Assembly: GCA_003427395.1 (NCBI GenBank)
Contig: BFEA01000012.1
Location: 1,001,870-1,036,565, forward strand
Origin: Chara braunii
Lineage: Eukaryota; Streptophyta; Charophyceae; Charales; Characeae
Length of the DNA stretch: 34,696 nt
Direction of reading: 5' to 3'
The notes beneath the pieces were generated by a model that had not been told where the DNA came from, made no database searches, and saw only the letters and a list, made by a program, of their open reading frames with translations. Every line of letters starts with the position of its first letter. The first letter of the stretch is position 1. The position numbers and the translations under genes are program-made. This document shows positions 1-10,685 of the stretch, piece by piece.

Positions 1-90
<90 letters not shown>
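1..90. repeat. (AG)n microsatellite
   Basis: An almost uninterrupted AG dinucleotide run fills the first 90 bases and continues beyond the window edge, so its true length is unknown. The following sequence to about 600 has only short overlapping ORFs without recognisable domains. Confidence 0.97.
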
Positions 91-94
<4 letters not shown>

Positions 95-1040
95 GCTTTG
101 CTCTCCCTTTTCTGATTGCACCGCCCTTGACACCGTCTGCCAGTGTGTGTCTCCTTCATCTCCCTTTTGCAGGAACACAAACTCGAATATGTTCCCTTCT
201 TGCTTTGGTCATCCCTCTGCGCCACCGAAGTAGCGGAGTCCAGTTGTATCGATATGTAGAAGCAAGATCCCCACGGAATTTATGTTAGGACTGAAAAATC
301 AAGTGGTCACGATTAATGAGGTGGTGCAATATGAGATGATCTTTAGGGGTTGGACGTCTAAGCAGAGAGATAGTGAAACAGGGAAAAAGAAGTAGAGCTA
401 GAAAACCGCGTTTGCGTGTGCGTGACAGTCTCTTCGAGTTGCCATGCTTGCGGCTCCTCACGTCAGAGATCTGCTTTTTTCTTTTATATAATTTTTTTCC
501 CACGTCAAGGATCTGCTCGACCAGTCGACAAGGAGAGAGTCTGCAAGGAGTACCCGCACCGGTTGCACAGGAATCACCCAAATTCAATGCGGAACAACCT
601 AAGCTATGAAAAGTCTGTTCTTTAGGGGGAAGAAGGTAGCTCGTCTAGTTTTGAGCTGTACTTGCCAAATAGACGAGACATGTCCCCCAGGTCTAATCAG
701 ACGAGATATGTCCCCCAGATCTCATCAGACGCTCACTGATGACTTGCTCCGTCGAAAAGCTCATGGCATTAGGGGAGAAGGCGGAGACGAAGATTGGGGA
801 GAAGGAGACGCAGTGTATTCGAGGTCGTCGTTTTCCTCCTCAGACGTGGGAGACCATGAAGAAGAGTAGGGGGTTGGAGGGAAGAGGGAGGACGGTTCCT
901 TTCATTGTTTCAATGTTGTTGTTCTCGTTTGCTTTGGGTGGTCTTCAGAATGCCTTAGGATTCTGGGTACTTCTTACAACTCACTCTAGGCTTCTTTGAT
1001 GCTGTTACATTCATGGATCTGCGGTTTTCCGATGCCAGAA
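91..1040. other. Noncoding stretch with small local repeats
   Basis: No ORF here has a recognisable domain or convincing composition. Visible structure is limited to a roughly 29-bp motif in two adjacent diverged copies at about 671-729 (AGACGAGA, then ATGTCCCCCAG, then ATCAGACG) and the left half of a rearranged inverted repeat at 607-661. The small ORFs at 373-609, 606-869 and 739-999 overlap in different frames, and none stands out as coding. Confidence 0.5.
607..661 (+). repeat. Rearranged inverted repeat, left member
   Basis: Two blocks, 607-623 (17 bases) and 632-661 (30 bases), recur as perfect reverse complements at 1604-1620 and 1668-1697. Block order is not mirrored between the two sites, so this is not a simple stem. 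It looks like two rearranged, oppositely oriented copies of one dispersed sequence. The right member also holds about 47 bases between its blocks, against 8 in the left. Confidence 0.8.
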
Positions 1041-1235
1041 CGACGCTGGCCGGTGTTGTGGGTTGCCCTATAACCTGTTCATAGCAGGAGCGTGAGGCCT
1101 GGTAGAGAGATCTGGGGATGCCCAAGGGTTGCTGTCGGGACGACGCTTGCCAGAGCTGGGGTGAGTCGTGTTGCCCTGTAGCCTAGCAGGGTAGGGGCAT
1201 GAGGCTTGGGAGAGCTCGACAGGGAATAAGACATT
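1041..1235 (+). repeat. Degenerate tandem duplication, about 100-bp unit
   Basis: A unit beginning CGACGCTGGCC near 1041 recurs, diverged, from about 1141 (CGACGCTTGCC). Matching landmarks are GTTGCCCTRTARCC, then AGCAGG, then GCRTGAGGC, then GGTAGAGAG or GGGAGAGC. No coding frame is shared between the units. A separate 13-base element, GCCAGGTAATGGC, occurs twice between 1378 and 1434. Confidence 0.6.
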
Positions 1236-1527
1236 GTTAGAGATCTCTAGAGGGTTTTGTTAGCGAGTCTAGGGTTTCTGAGCATTCGAAGGACTTCTGT
1301 GGCTTTTGTAGCAATAGGTCAGCAATTATCCAGTTTTTCCTTAAATTTTCCTGAACTCCTTTAATAGTTCTCAGCCAACGCCAGGTAATGGCGAATTTCT
1401 AATCCGTGAATTCTTAGTCGAAGCCAGGTAATGGCCCCGGTAACTCATATGTTGTAAGATTCTGATGGGACACTGGGCCCGGTTTCCAGCACGTGCTGCT
1501 CCCCACGAATAGACTGGAGCTATTGTC

Positions 1528-1528
<1 letters not shown>

Positions 1529-1558
<30 letters not shown>
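1529..1558 (+). repeat. Poly(A) tract (30 bases)
   Basis: A pure A30 run. It may be the tail of a plus-strand retroposed sequence, but I could not delimit an insert or a target duplication around it, so this stays inference. Confidence 0.9.
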
Positions 1559-1561
<3 letters not shown>

Positions 1562-1603
1562 TTAGGCCCGTTGGTGACAATCACATATACTTTTGGATTT
1601 ACG

Positions 1604-1697
1604 AAAGAACAGACTTTTCAGAGCCCAGCCAGACTGCAAATCTCTGGCTGGCCTCACTGAAGTAGCAGTACAGCTCAAAACTAGACGAGCTACCTTC
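1604..1697 (-). repeat. Rearranged inverted repeat, right member
   Basis: Perfect reverse complements of the 607-661 blocks lie at 1604-1620 and 1668-1697, with the intervening sequence replaced by about 47 unrelated bases. No TIR or TSD is visible. Confidence 0.8.
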
Positions 1698-1699
1698 TC

Positions 1700-2600
1700 G
1701 CATAGGAAACGAGAAGGGGAAAAACCTAAGGACATGGAGACTAGGCATGTGGGAGGGGCTATGTGTTGACCTCAAATGAGGTTGTATTTGTTTTGCATTG
1801 TGATTGAGTGTGCAGGTGAGTAGCCTTAAGGCGCCTTGAGCGGGACTGCGCCCAGATAAGCCGGGCGACAAAGGAAAAGGGGGATGAAAGTTGAGCGGTT
1901 GTGAACGTAACCTTTGCTTATGAATGAGACCTCTTGTGCATGCAGGCCAAGTATGGATAAAAAGGAAAGAAAATGATGGTGTGTGTAGATGAGATTTGTC
2001 AAAATGTCGGGCGGTCGATGCGGCCGCGAAGTCTTATGAGCACGTGTGTGGGAACCCCGAAAAGACTAAGGGGTGCTTAGGGAAGAAGGGTGTTTCCTAC
2101 CTCAATCATGCATGATGTAATGAATTCATAGGACCATTGCGTTAGTGAATGAATGTGTGGCTCAAGTAAGACGTTTAGCATGCACATAAGAGAAGAGAAG
2201 TCTCTCAAAGAACCCCTTGGCTGCCTGTGTATTGGAAGGAGCAATTGAATGAGAACATGCTAAAGTATTGAGAAATGGACGTTTGCGAGTGATCAACAAA
2301 ACGGCCCCTCTAGTGAGAAAAGTTGAGCTACATCCCCAATGTGAAAGCTCTCTCGCTCAATGACCCACCATCATCCATCTCAAAGCACTAAGTAGGGGTG
2401 ACCCTGTGACGAATGGCTCCGCGCCCTAAGCATGAGTGTGGGTGGAGCCGAGCTAGGTGGGACCCGCAAATGGGTCGACTTAGGCTCGAAAATCTAACAA
2501 GGTGAGGCCCTACAGTGGTAGAGGTGCACGCTCCCCGAAATTGAGGTCACGTATATTTTCTTTCGGTCTAAGTTACCTATCTCTGTCAAACTAGCTTTAG
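1700..2600. other. Noncoding, nothing recognised
   Basis: No convincing ORF, RNA gene or repeat structure was seen. The ORFs in this stretch are short, in competing frames, and lack any domain. Confidence 0.5.
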
Positions 2601-2662
2601 TAATGGGCGAGAGGGAGCGATCAATGTACGATAATGGGCGAGAGGGAGCGAGCAACGTACGA
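2601..2662 (+). repeat. 31-bp direct tandem repeat, two copies
   Basis: A 31-base unit beginning TAATGGGCGAGAGGGAGCGA and ending GTACGA is repeated head to tail at 2601-2631 and 2632-2662 with about two mismatches. The overlapping 77-aa ORF (2603-2836) shows the repeat as a duplicated MGERERS-like peptide but has no other support as a gene. Confidence 0.9.
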
Positions 2663-5300
2663 GTGACATACACAATTTCCTTTGAGGAAGTCAACTTGTG
2701 GGAGATGGTTTTCACAAAAGAACGCACACTTGTCGACTTGTTACATGCTCACCGTAGGCTAAGTAGTTATGTACCAAGCAAGGGTGAGACTTCAAGAGTT
2801 TCACGAGAGGGCAAAAGTGAATTAAATGCAAACTGATATTGTTGATAACGCGAGTGTCTCAAGGTAAAGAAATTTTCACAGGTGGTGATGAGTATTCATC
2901 ATCATCCTGTTTCCATTTGCATCAGTGCGTAGACTTCAGTTACTGTCTCAGATGCGAATACTAGCAGTATATGAGATGGTCATCATTAGTGAGAGCGGAC
3001 GCGGAGGATGCAGTGTACTAGTGATATGCATAGACTGTTGAAGCCTGACTGAGAAACTTTCGCATGAGCTCGTCTATTGACGTCATCTGTGACATGCAAG
3101 GTAAAACTCGCGTTACTAAAGTTATTGACGTAAGCAAGCATTCTGATTCTTAAATTTATTCACAAGTTTGACTCATCGTCACTATTTTTCCTCTTTTGCT
3201 CATCTTGGCTATCTTATATTTCATATGCTAAGGAATGAGTGAATGAGCTTTAGCAGGAAAGTAAGTCAGTCTATTAAAACTTATAGTAACAGTGTACACA
3301 TGACCATAATAATTGTCGTTATTACGAAGAGTAGCACGTCGTTGTTTCCATGCTAGATGTTGTTTCCACGATAACGCGAGTACATTTATCACATGTTTGT
3401 GCTTGAAAATAACATTAAATTGCTAATAGTAAATTGAGAGGAGTCACATGAGTGTGGTTAGTAACAATATGAGGATGAACAGAATGGACTGTCAAGTTAT
3501 TGCAGAGTTCTTATGGTCCCTCTGGGTACTATGTAAACTGTGAAGCGTGTACGATGATTGTGTTGAGACTCTGTCGTATAGCGAGAATGAGTACATGGAC
3601 TGGTGTAGGAGAGAATAAGTTGTTGTTTATTGTATGAGCATGCTCTTGATTCTATGACTTAAAATGCTTCAGTTTATCATTGAAGAGGTAGTTAACATGT
3701 GATTTGTTGATGAAGAACGAGGTTTGATGATTCGTGTGAGACACAACTGCGTGAGAGTTTGTTGGTGTTACCAGTTCGAGTCTTTGTCATACTATCATTG
3801 CTTTACTTCTGGTATGAGTGGAAACAAATACATTGATGGACTCAGGGGATGATCTGATGACTGATCTCATAGCTATAGTCTTAAAATAAACGCATAGAAA
3901 CAACTTACGAAAGAGTGAAATTCACTCAGTTGCCGGTGATATTCAAAATAATTATTTTACGTTCGAGTCTGATCACACTCATGTTATCGCTTGTCAGTTC
4001 CTCGATTGAAAGCGGCGGAAATGATGATTATCTTGTCAGGCAGCCAGGATAATAGTGTGGTAAATAACTTATGTTTGGTGTGATTGTAATCCAACTGCAC
4101 AAAGAAGCTGATTACTCTTGGTCACTTAGTCTGATAAATTGGGTAGGCATATCCCAGATGAGAAAACCAACGACTAGTTGTAGTCCACCCTTAATAAGAT
4201 GTGACTCCCTTGCCCTAATGGAGGGAAATAAAAAAAAAGAAAAGAGAGGAAGGGACCACTCTTGATCTGACTAGTCAGTTGAAATGATGGTATAAAAGGA
4301 TGCACAAATCATTATTTTTTATGTCTCTATGATCAATGGGTAAGATAAGTTTCACCTCGAGAAAGATTGCACACCTTTTGGCCAAGTTCCAACTTGACAT
4401 CGATTAGTAGTTGCTAAAAAAACTGAGTAGTGATAAAGTTAACTTACGAACTTACGGGAAAATGGTGACTCTTTCGTCTCATATTTAACGAGATTTTCCT
4501 CAGTTTCACGAGGTATTCTCGACCTAACCTGTGCATAACCCAGAACCTAAGTTTCTCGTTTTGGGATAAATTTCGAAATTACCTCTCAGAACTAAGAATA
4601 GTGAGAACCTGTTTTTCACCCCTCATGTGACTTTCGAAGTAGCCTTGCTAGAATGTGATAATTGAAAATGCGGCATCTAATTACACTCTATATGGTAAAC
4701 GATCTGAGACTAATCATTTTGAGCCCCTTTGCGCAGCATGCAAGCTCAAACCAATCATAATCTGTGTCGAGATCAAATGAAGTAAACGTTCCGGAGAATC
4801 AAATATCACATGCAGATAAGGCATGAGCGAAGCACTATTTTGTTTTAATTTATCAAATACACATATTCTGGATCACAATTAAAGATTCCTAAGATCGAGG
4901 ACCGGCATAGACCGCAATTAAAGGCTCTCGCTTAAAGTCGGACGCACGCAGCATGGAGGGATTTGCATTAATTATTTATTTATTCACTGCAAAAATTAAT
5001 CAAAATCTTGCGTGACAACATGTTGTCTTTTCCGATCACTGAGAGTGGTCTAATTGGAAAAAGTGTGAAAGCGCGACGTCTGTGTGTTTATACACGAAAA
5101 CAGTAATTTGTTGAGCCGAAAAATGGACCAGGTGCAAATCGCACATGGACCTGAGTTTCCTTTGAGAAGTGCATCGTGTGGTTCGAATGATCATCCTAGT
5201 CGACTGTCATAGAATCACGTTTGGGAGATTAGAGCCCCAAGGGACGACTCACTTGCGAGTTCGATGCGTGCGTTAACCTCTATGCTACAACAAACAAGAA
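2663..5300. other. AT-richer noncoding stretch
   Basis: About 2.6 kb with no ORF above 65 codons. The only structure noticed is the decamer TAACGCGAGT at about 2845 and 3373, with its complement ACTCGCGTTA near 3106. This may be intergenic DNA, intron, or a very old element remnant; the sequence does not decide. Confidence 0.5.
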
Positions 5301-5310
5301 ATGCCCTCAG

Positions 5311-5640
5311 CTAATCCACCTCTGCGATCGCACGTAAAAGCTCTCGCATGTGGACCAGTAGCTCTGGGGGAATACGCCTACCTAGGGAGGTGACAGTTGT
5401 CGTGGTGTTGGCCCGAATGCCCTTACAACGGTATTTGGGCACATTTTTGCAGCTTACAGGGAGTACGTTTTTGGCGATATCTAGAAGCGCGTCCCATTTT
5501 TGTTGATTAGAGAGTGTGTGAGCATGCACTTTGTGGGCACTCGTCAGCCCGACCAAACGATTGATGAAGGAAGACAATGAGACGCCGGTAGACCAAGTAA
5601 GTGCTGGGCTAGAATCTTCGATGAAGTCGCGACCTCGCAC
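5311..5640 (-). CDS. Hypothetical protein or exon with CKN-(P)-Y-x-CKGIRA motif
   Basis: A 109-codon frame on the minus strand. I do not recognise a named domain. The middle (LINRLVGLTSAHKVHAHTL-like, then KWDALLDIAKNVLP) reads as ordinary globular sequence, followed by a Cys/Lys motif VSCKN...YRCKGIRAN and a helical tail ending in a TGA. A related peptide, VTCKNQGGYPCKGIRADT, is encoded at 15580-15744 minus, so the motif belongs to a family present at least twice here. The frame opens with GTG, not ATG, just after an in-frame TAA, so this is more likely an internal exon or a decayed fragment than a full gene. Function unknown. Confidence 0.45.
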   Translation of the reverse strand: MRGRDFIEDSSPALTWSTGVSLSSFINRLVGLTSAHKVHAHTLSNQQKWDALLDIAKNVLPVSCKNVPKYRCKGIRANTTTTVTSLGRRIPPELLVHMRELLRAIAEVD

Positions 5641-5783
5641 GCACGAGCGAAGTTACGGGCGGCGTAAAGTTGACCAAGTAAGGTTGTGACTAGAGAAGGA
5701 TGTTGTCTGACCTACTAGAGACTGACGTTTGAGGGCAGCACCGCGTGAAGCTACGTGGGCACTAGGTTAACCGTGCGCCATCA

Positions 5784-6047
5784 ATGGTAGAAGCCGCCGC
5801 TGAAACCGAGCACAGGTGGCCCGAACTAAAAGTGAGGGCCGAGAGTTTCCGAGGTGGAGACGGTGAAAGGGCGGCCGTTCAGAGAAAGAGGCAAGTCGCA
5901 GGGGGGGTTCTCTGTGACAAAGTACAGCGGGACATGAAAGCCTCGACCGCGGCCGCAGCATGGCTGGCCAATGTGCGTGGCAAGCTGAGTAAAGCCTTGC
6001 ACCCTAAAAAAGCAAGCACGCGTGTGCGGGCTCTGGGGCTCAAGTAA
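5784..6047 (+). CDS. Hypothetical 87-aa ORF, Ala/Arg/Lys-rich
   Basis: An ATG-initiated frame in a GC-rich island, divergent from the minus-strand frame at 5311-5640 and about 140 bp from it. The protein is basic and helix-prone, with an Ala-rich centre (KASTAAAAWLANV) and a basic end. No domain is recognised and no second copy was seen in the window. High GC lowers stop-codon frequency, so it may be an accidental ORF. Confidence 0.25.
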   Translation: MVEAAAETEHRWPELKVRAESFRGGDGERAAVQRKRQVAGGVLCDKVQRDMKASTAAAAWLANVRGKLSKALHPKKASTRVRALGLK

Positions 6048-6394
6048 TTAGCCAAGCGAAGGCCTTGGCGCACTTCTGCAGGCCCAGGCAGGCGGCAATT
6101 ACTCTTTATATGCAGAGCTGCTATGAATCTGCCTCGGCGGCGACCATCCGCGGCCTAGGCCGCGACCCCGCGGACGTGTCTGCGCGGCCTTTAAGGCCAT
6201 GTGGCGGCCAGTGGGGACGGGGATTCGGGATTTGGGAAGTGCCAGATTGTGGAGAAAGTTAAAGGTGGTATGGCAGACCATTCAGGACATCTCCATCTTT
6301 TATTGGAGCTTTGTTTGACAAAGGCAACTCAGTGGGCCTTGGCCCCTGTGTGCCAAACTCATTTAGCGGTAGGCTTACCCCATGGCTAGCCACT

Positions 6395-7383
6395 GATAAG
6401 GCAGGTGTCCTTGAAACCTCGTTACTTCTTATATCGGACTAGTCAGTGATAAGACAGGATTCCCCTGCTGTTCTTATCACTGATTAGCCTTCAATAAGGT
6501 GGGTGCCCAAAGATCCTTGCTACTCTTATCACTAACTAAGTCCTAGGGTGTTTATTGATAAAACAGTCATTTCGTCAAAACGGACATATTATATTTTTTT
6601 AACGAAATCAAAATTGATTTTTTTGTCAAAATCCGGTCGGAATTTTTTGATCCTGGGGGTCCGACGTTCCCAAAACGCCGGACCCCCCTGGTCTATGGTT
6701 GAGACCAGATACAATTTTTTTTTTTCTTTTCTTTTTTCTTTTTTTGTATCTGGTCTCAATCATAGACCAGGGGGGTCCGGCGTTTTGGGAACGTCGGACC
6801 CCCAAGAGCAAAAAATTCCGACCGGATTTTGGCAAAAAAAATCAGTTTTGATTTCGTTCAAAAAATATAATATGTCCATTTTGACGAAATGGCTGTTATA
6901 AGGCAGGTGTCCTTGAAACCTCACAACTCTTATATCAGACTAGTCATTGATAAGACAGGATTCCCCTGCTACTCTTATCACTGGCTAGCCCTTAATAAGG
7001 CGGGTGTCCAAGGGTCCTTGCTTACTCTTACCACTGAAAAAAATGTTAGGTTCAATCAGTGATAAGACAGGTGTCCTTGAAACCTCACAACTCTTATATC
7101 AGACTAGTCACTGATAAGGCAGGATTCCCCTGATACTCTTATCAGTGGCTAACCCTTAATAAGGCGGGCGTCCAAGGGTCATTGCTTATTCTTACCGCTG
7201 AAAAGAATGTTAAGTTGGTTAATGATAAGGCCGGTGTCCTTGAAACCTCACAACTCTTATATCAGACTAGTCACTAATAAGACAGGATTTCCCTGCTACT
7301 CTTATCAGTGGCTAGCCCTCAATAAGGCGGTTGCCCAAGGGTCCTTGCACTTACCACTGACCAAGCGTAAGGCTCATTTGGAG
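6395..7383 (+). repeat. Tandem array of ~163-bp units with internal sub-repeats
   Basis: Four units start at 6395, 6557, 7061 and 7224 with GATAAGRCMGGTGTCCTTGA. Spacing is 162, 164 (after removing the MITE at 6561-6898) and 163 bases. Each unit contains three related subunits of about 45-65 bases. Each subunit begins RATAAGRCRGG and is followed by CTCTTA (usually CTCTTATC or CTCTTACC), so GATAAG and CTTATC repeatedly face each other. The last unit decays past about 7350. Neighbouring units are roughly 90 percent identical by eye. No coding frame persists across units. Confidence 0.92.
6561..6898. mobile_element. Foldback (Stowaway-like) MITE with TA target duplication
   Basis: Two arms of about 150-160 bases (about 6561-6716 and 6745-6898) are reverse complements at over 90 percent by eye, separated by a pyrimidine-rich loop of about 30 bases. 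Termini are AAACAGTCATTTCGTC on the left and, read inward on the other strand, TAACAGCCATTTCGTC on the right. TA at 6559-6560 and 6899-6900 flanks the element. Removing it plus one TA restores the GATAAGGCAGG start of an array unit exactly, which proves the boundaries. TA duplication is the Tc1/mariner signature; no transposase is encoded, so it is non-autonomous. The two small ORFs inside are arm-derived mirror peptides. Confidence 0.92.
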
Positions 7384-8094
7384 TTAAGGCAGGTTTTTCA
7401 TGCTATTCTTACCTCCACACAAGTCTTATTTATGGCTCAAGTCATCGCTTTCGATGGCATTAGAGCCCAGAATCGTTTGTTAGTTTGGAGACTTATTGCA
7501 GGATCAAATGTATGACAAGAATTAAATGACAAGAAACATCACCGTTGCACTCAATCACATCAAGCTGAAGCAATGAATACCCATTATCATTACGCGACGT
7601 ATATAGAAAATGATCATGAGAAGTCGATCCCTTTTGCATCCACATCCCCAAAGAGCACCCACATAACAAGATCGTTGTGCCCTTATTACTAACATAGTCA
7701 TAGGTAGCAGCCTTAAGGTTACAGATTTAGGGTCAAGGGTTTAGGATTTATGTTGAAGTACACATACCTCACTGTTCCCTGCCTCCAGAGTTCCGCCTGA
7801 ACTCCGGCAGAGCTCCTGCAATCGCCCTGTCATTGGTCATATACAACTCATGTAATCGATTGCTGGGCTCTTAGGGTTAGTTGAGGTAAGGGTTAACTCA
7901 ACGGGGATCAGACCCTAATCAATAGTCGAGGAGGCATGCATATGAGAGGACCACACAAAGACAAGTATGGAGGAGGATAGAGGAGGTGGACACCATGATA
8001 ACGTTTCCCTCCTGTCCAATGCCCCACACTCTTCTTCACCTCCTGCCTTGTACTGATGTCGCATGACAGCTATAGTAACTAACAGAGGCAACAG
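7384..8094. other. Noncoding, nothing recognised
   Basis: A 102-codon ORF at 7207-7515 starts inside the tandem array and shows no domain. The rest holds no feature I can support. Confidence 0.45.
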
Positions 8095-8250
8095 AAATAA
8101 ACAAGCAATAACAATTGAAATAATAAAAATAATAAAAATAAATAAAACAATAATAATAACAATAATGACACAAATAATAATAATAATAATAATAATAGTA
8201 ATAATAATAATAATACCCAGAATAATAATAGTTATAATAATAATAACGTA
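8095..8250. repeat. Imperfect AAT-rich microsatellite
   Basis: AAT, AAAT and AATAGT units run for about 150 bases with interruptions. The ORFs overlapping this block on both strands (poly-Ile and poly-Tyr) are products of the repeat and are not genes. Confidence 0.9.
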
Positions 8251-9600
8251 GGGCAATGGTGAAAGCGGAAGGACAGATTGCAGACGGTGAGCCAGGAAGT
8301 CCTACTCTGATCTTAGAGTAGTAACGTCTTGATGTTATATCAATCGGGACCTGAGTACTACATCTAGTTGACAATGGGAGCCTATCCCTTGCTGCAGCCG
8401 ATACGTATATCAAGGGCCTTCCTTCTACTGCCGCGTTCATGCAATAGGCTCTCTTTGACCGTGAAGATCAATGACGTCACTACTAATGCGGCTGCGAGTG
8501 CATACCAGGTATGTTTTCTCTTCCCCTCTCTATCACACTTTGCCCCTCTCTCTCTCTTTTGCGTATGCGTCTCTCTTGCGTGTCATTGTGTGACTTCGCA
8601 GTCTGTATCTTACCCTGTATGCCATAGTCAGGGTCACGCTGTATATTCTGCTGCATATGCCACGACCGCTGTCATAGTGTGTATGTCATGGTCTATATTT
8701 CTGCTGTGTATGCCACAGCCGCTGTCACAATCACCGTGACTCCGTGTCCCCGGAGTCAGTTGTTGTTTGTTGCAGGCCAATGCACTCATTGAGTCTTGGA
8801 TCGTAGGTCTGTTAAGTAGGGGTTATAGTTGTGTACAGATCGTAACTTGCCAAGCTAGAGGTCCGTAGGCTAGTTGGCAGCGCTGCCTCTTTCTAGTCAG
8901 CGTACCAGCCTCAGTCTTACTGAGTATAATATCGTGCGGGACTGAGTTTACCAAGGCCTGGTGGAAAGAGGCAGACCAGCTAATTACAGAATTATAAATC
9001 AAGAGGCAGCGCCCAACCTTTCATTCATTCATACGGAAGCCATGCAGGAGTGTTGTCTCAGCTTCTCGTGCGAGGAGGTCTGCAGTGAGCCCGGAAGACG
9101 CAGCGAGCGAGAGGAGGGCGTAGCACAGTGATAGGGTAGAGGCAGCCATAGCTACCATAGTTGCAGTGTGAAGCGTGCGCGTGTTTGTCACAGTGTCACA
9201 GCGTCACAGCGTGTTTTCACTGCGCCCTCATCAATGTGATTGTGTCTGTATGTTGTGTCTTGTATCCGCGTTGTCTGTCTGTCTGTCCGTGCTTGCCATG
9301 GTCTGTCTGTATTTGTCCGTGTTTGTTTGTCCCTTGACTGTTCATATGTGTGCGTGTGTCACTGTGTATCAGTGCCACTAACGGGTCCGCGCGTGTGTAC
9401 CCGCGTGTGCGTGCGGGACACCCAGCGAGATCCAGGGTGTGTGAACAGTGAGTCGTCGGGCGCTGAGTCGCCATAGCCAGTTATAAGTGAATTCTTATCT
9501 GGTTGCCATATCCCTGAGTATTGCGGGTGTATTGGCGCCTGTTTGCTGCGCTACTGTTTGCATATCTGTAAAGTGTGAATGAAGACGAGTTTGATTGCTT
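8251..9600. other. Noncoding stretch with CT- and TGTG-rich segments
   Basis: Contains CT-rich sequence at about 8518-8575, repeated TATGCCAYAGYC motifs at 8618-8730, and TGTCTG/TGTGTG-rich sequence at 9170-9420. A perfect 12-base palindrome, GGCAGCGCTGCC, lies at 8877-8888, and the complements of its right side recur at 8964-8974 and 9001-9012. No gene is supported. Confidence 0.5.
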
Positions 9601-9605
9601 ATTGA

Positions 9606-9735
<130 letters not shown>

Positions 9736-9740
9736 GTCAG

Positions 9741-10031
9741 CGAAGATGATCGATGGCGAACTTCAGCAACCAAACAACATCATACATAAGAGACCAGATA
9801 GTCCTGGCCTCGAACCAACAGCATAACTGCATCACGAGGTTCGCCAAATGAGCACACACCAAGAGTTCATAATTGACAATGCTGAAGTTGTCTCATCATC
9901 ACCATCAACGAAGAACCAATGTTGATATCCTATCTGGAGCTTAGCGCCCAGACTACCTGTGACAAATCCTATCTAGCCTACAACTTCAATGCAAAAATGA
10001 TAACATTAACAACTTCACCGAAGTACGAGCA
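9741..10031 (+). repeat. Dispersed repeat, copy A (inverted partner at 30541-30830)
   Basis: About 290 bases that match the reverse complement of 30541-30830 nearly end to end. Shared blocks include GAACTTCAGCAA, AAACAACATCAT, AAGAACCAATGTTGATATCC and CCGAAGTACGAGCA. Identity is about 80 percent by eye with small indels. A shorter related stretch (GGAGCTTRGCGCCCAG) occurs at 9937 and again near 10879. It is probably part of an unrecognised element, with microsatellites grown in or beside it. Confidence 0.8.
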
Positions 10032-10086
10032 GGTATCGGCCGATGCCGATCTGCTGTAGCCCTGTTCAGACACGGGCAATCTATTA

Positions 10087-10114
10087 AGAATAATAATAAT
10101 AAATAATGACAGTA

Positions 10115-10173
<59 letters not shown>

Positions 10174-10190
10174 TAATAATAATAATAAAT
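10087..10190. repeat. (AAT)n microsatellite
   Basis: About 100 bases of AAT with a few interruptions. Overlapping poly-Ile and poly-Leu frames are repeat artefacts. Confidence 0.95.
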
Positions 10191-10588
10191 GCTAAAAACA
10201 TGAATATGTACGAAGCACAGAAATCCAGAATGAAAAATCACACTGAAGTTCAAGTGGTCAAAGCAAGAGCAGATAGCACAATGGAACCGAGTAACCATCC
10301 ATTTGAGAATGATATAGGAGAATCGTGAGTCAATGTCCGAGCCCAATCGGGCAACACCAACAACATAACCCAGTGTAGCTCTCCCTCTTGAATGGTGCCT
10401 GGCACCATATCTACTTTACAGCCTAGTCTGCAGCTACAACATGGAAGCAATCAGACAACTTGACGACCAGCGAGTGATGACGTCAACACCAATGCCAACC
10501 TCCTTTCCCCCAGTTACATCTCTCGCCCCCCTTACAACCTTCTCCCCCAACTCACAGATGCCGCACGGGCCCAAGAACTACCGTGCAT
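10191..10588. other. Unassigned sequence between two AAT tracts
   Basis: About 400 bases with no repeat family recognised. A plus-strand frame from the ATG at 10441 (MEAIRQLDDQRVMTSTPMP..., Pro/Thr/Ser-rich) runs into the next AAT tract. It could be the start of a decayed coding region but has no domain. Confidence 0.3.
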
Positions 10589-10590
10589 TA

Positions 10591-10643
<53 letters not shown>

Positions 10644-10685
10644 AATAATAGTAATAATAATAATAATAATAACAATAATAATACA
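10589..10685. repeat. (AAT)n microsatellite
   Basis: Nearly pure AAT for about 95 bases with minor interruptions near its end. It follows a frame starting at 10441, which it converts into poly-Asn. Confidence 0.95.

Noticed and set aside
733-765. CTGATGACTTGCTCCGTCGAAAA looks like a hammerhead ribozyme core.
   Set aside because: The sequence between CTGATGA and GAAA cannot form stem II, and no flanking stem III is visible.
6395-7383. CRISPR-like regular array.
   Set aside because: Units are contiguous satellite repeats without unique spacers, in a eukaryotic context.
8036-8440. Long minus-strand frame with poly-Tyr/Ile.
   Set aside because: It is the translation of an AAT-rich microsatellite, as are the similar frames at 9495-10346 and 10441-10791.
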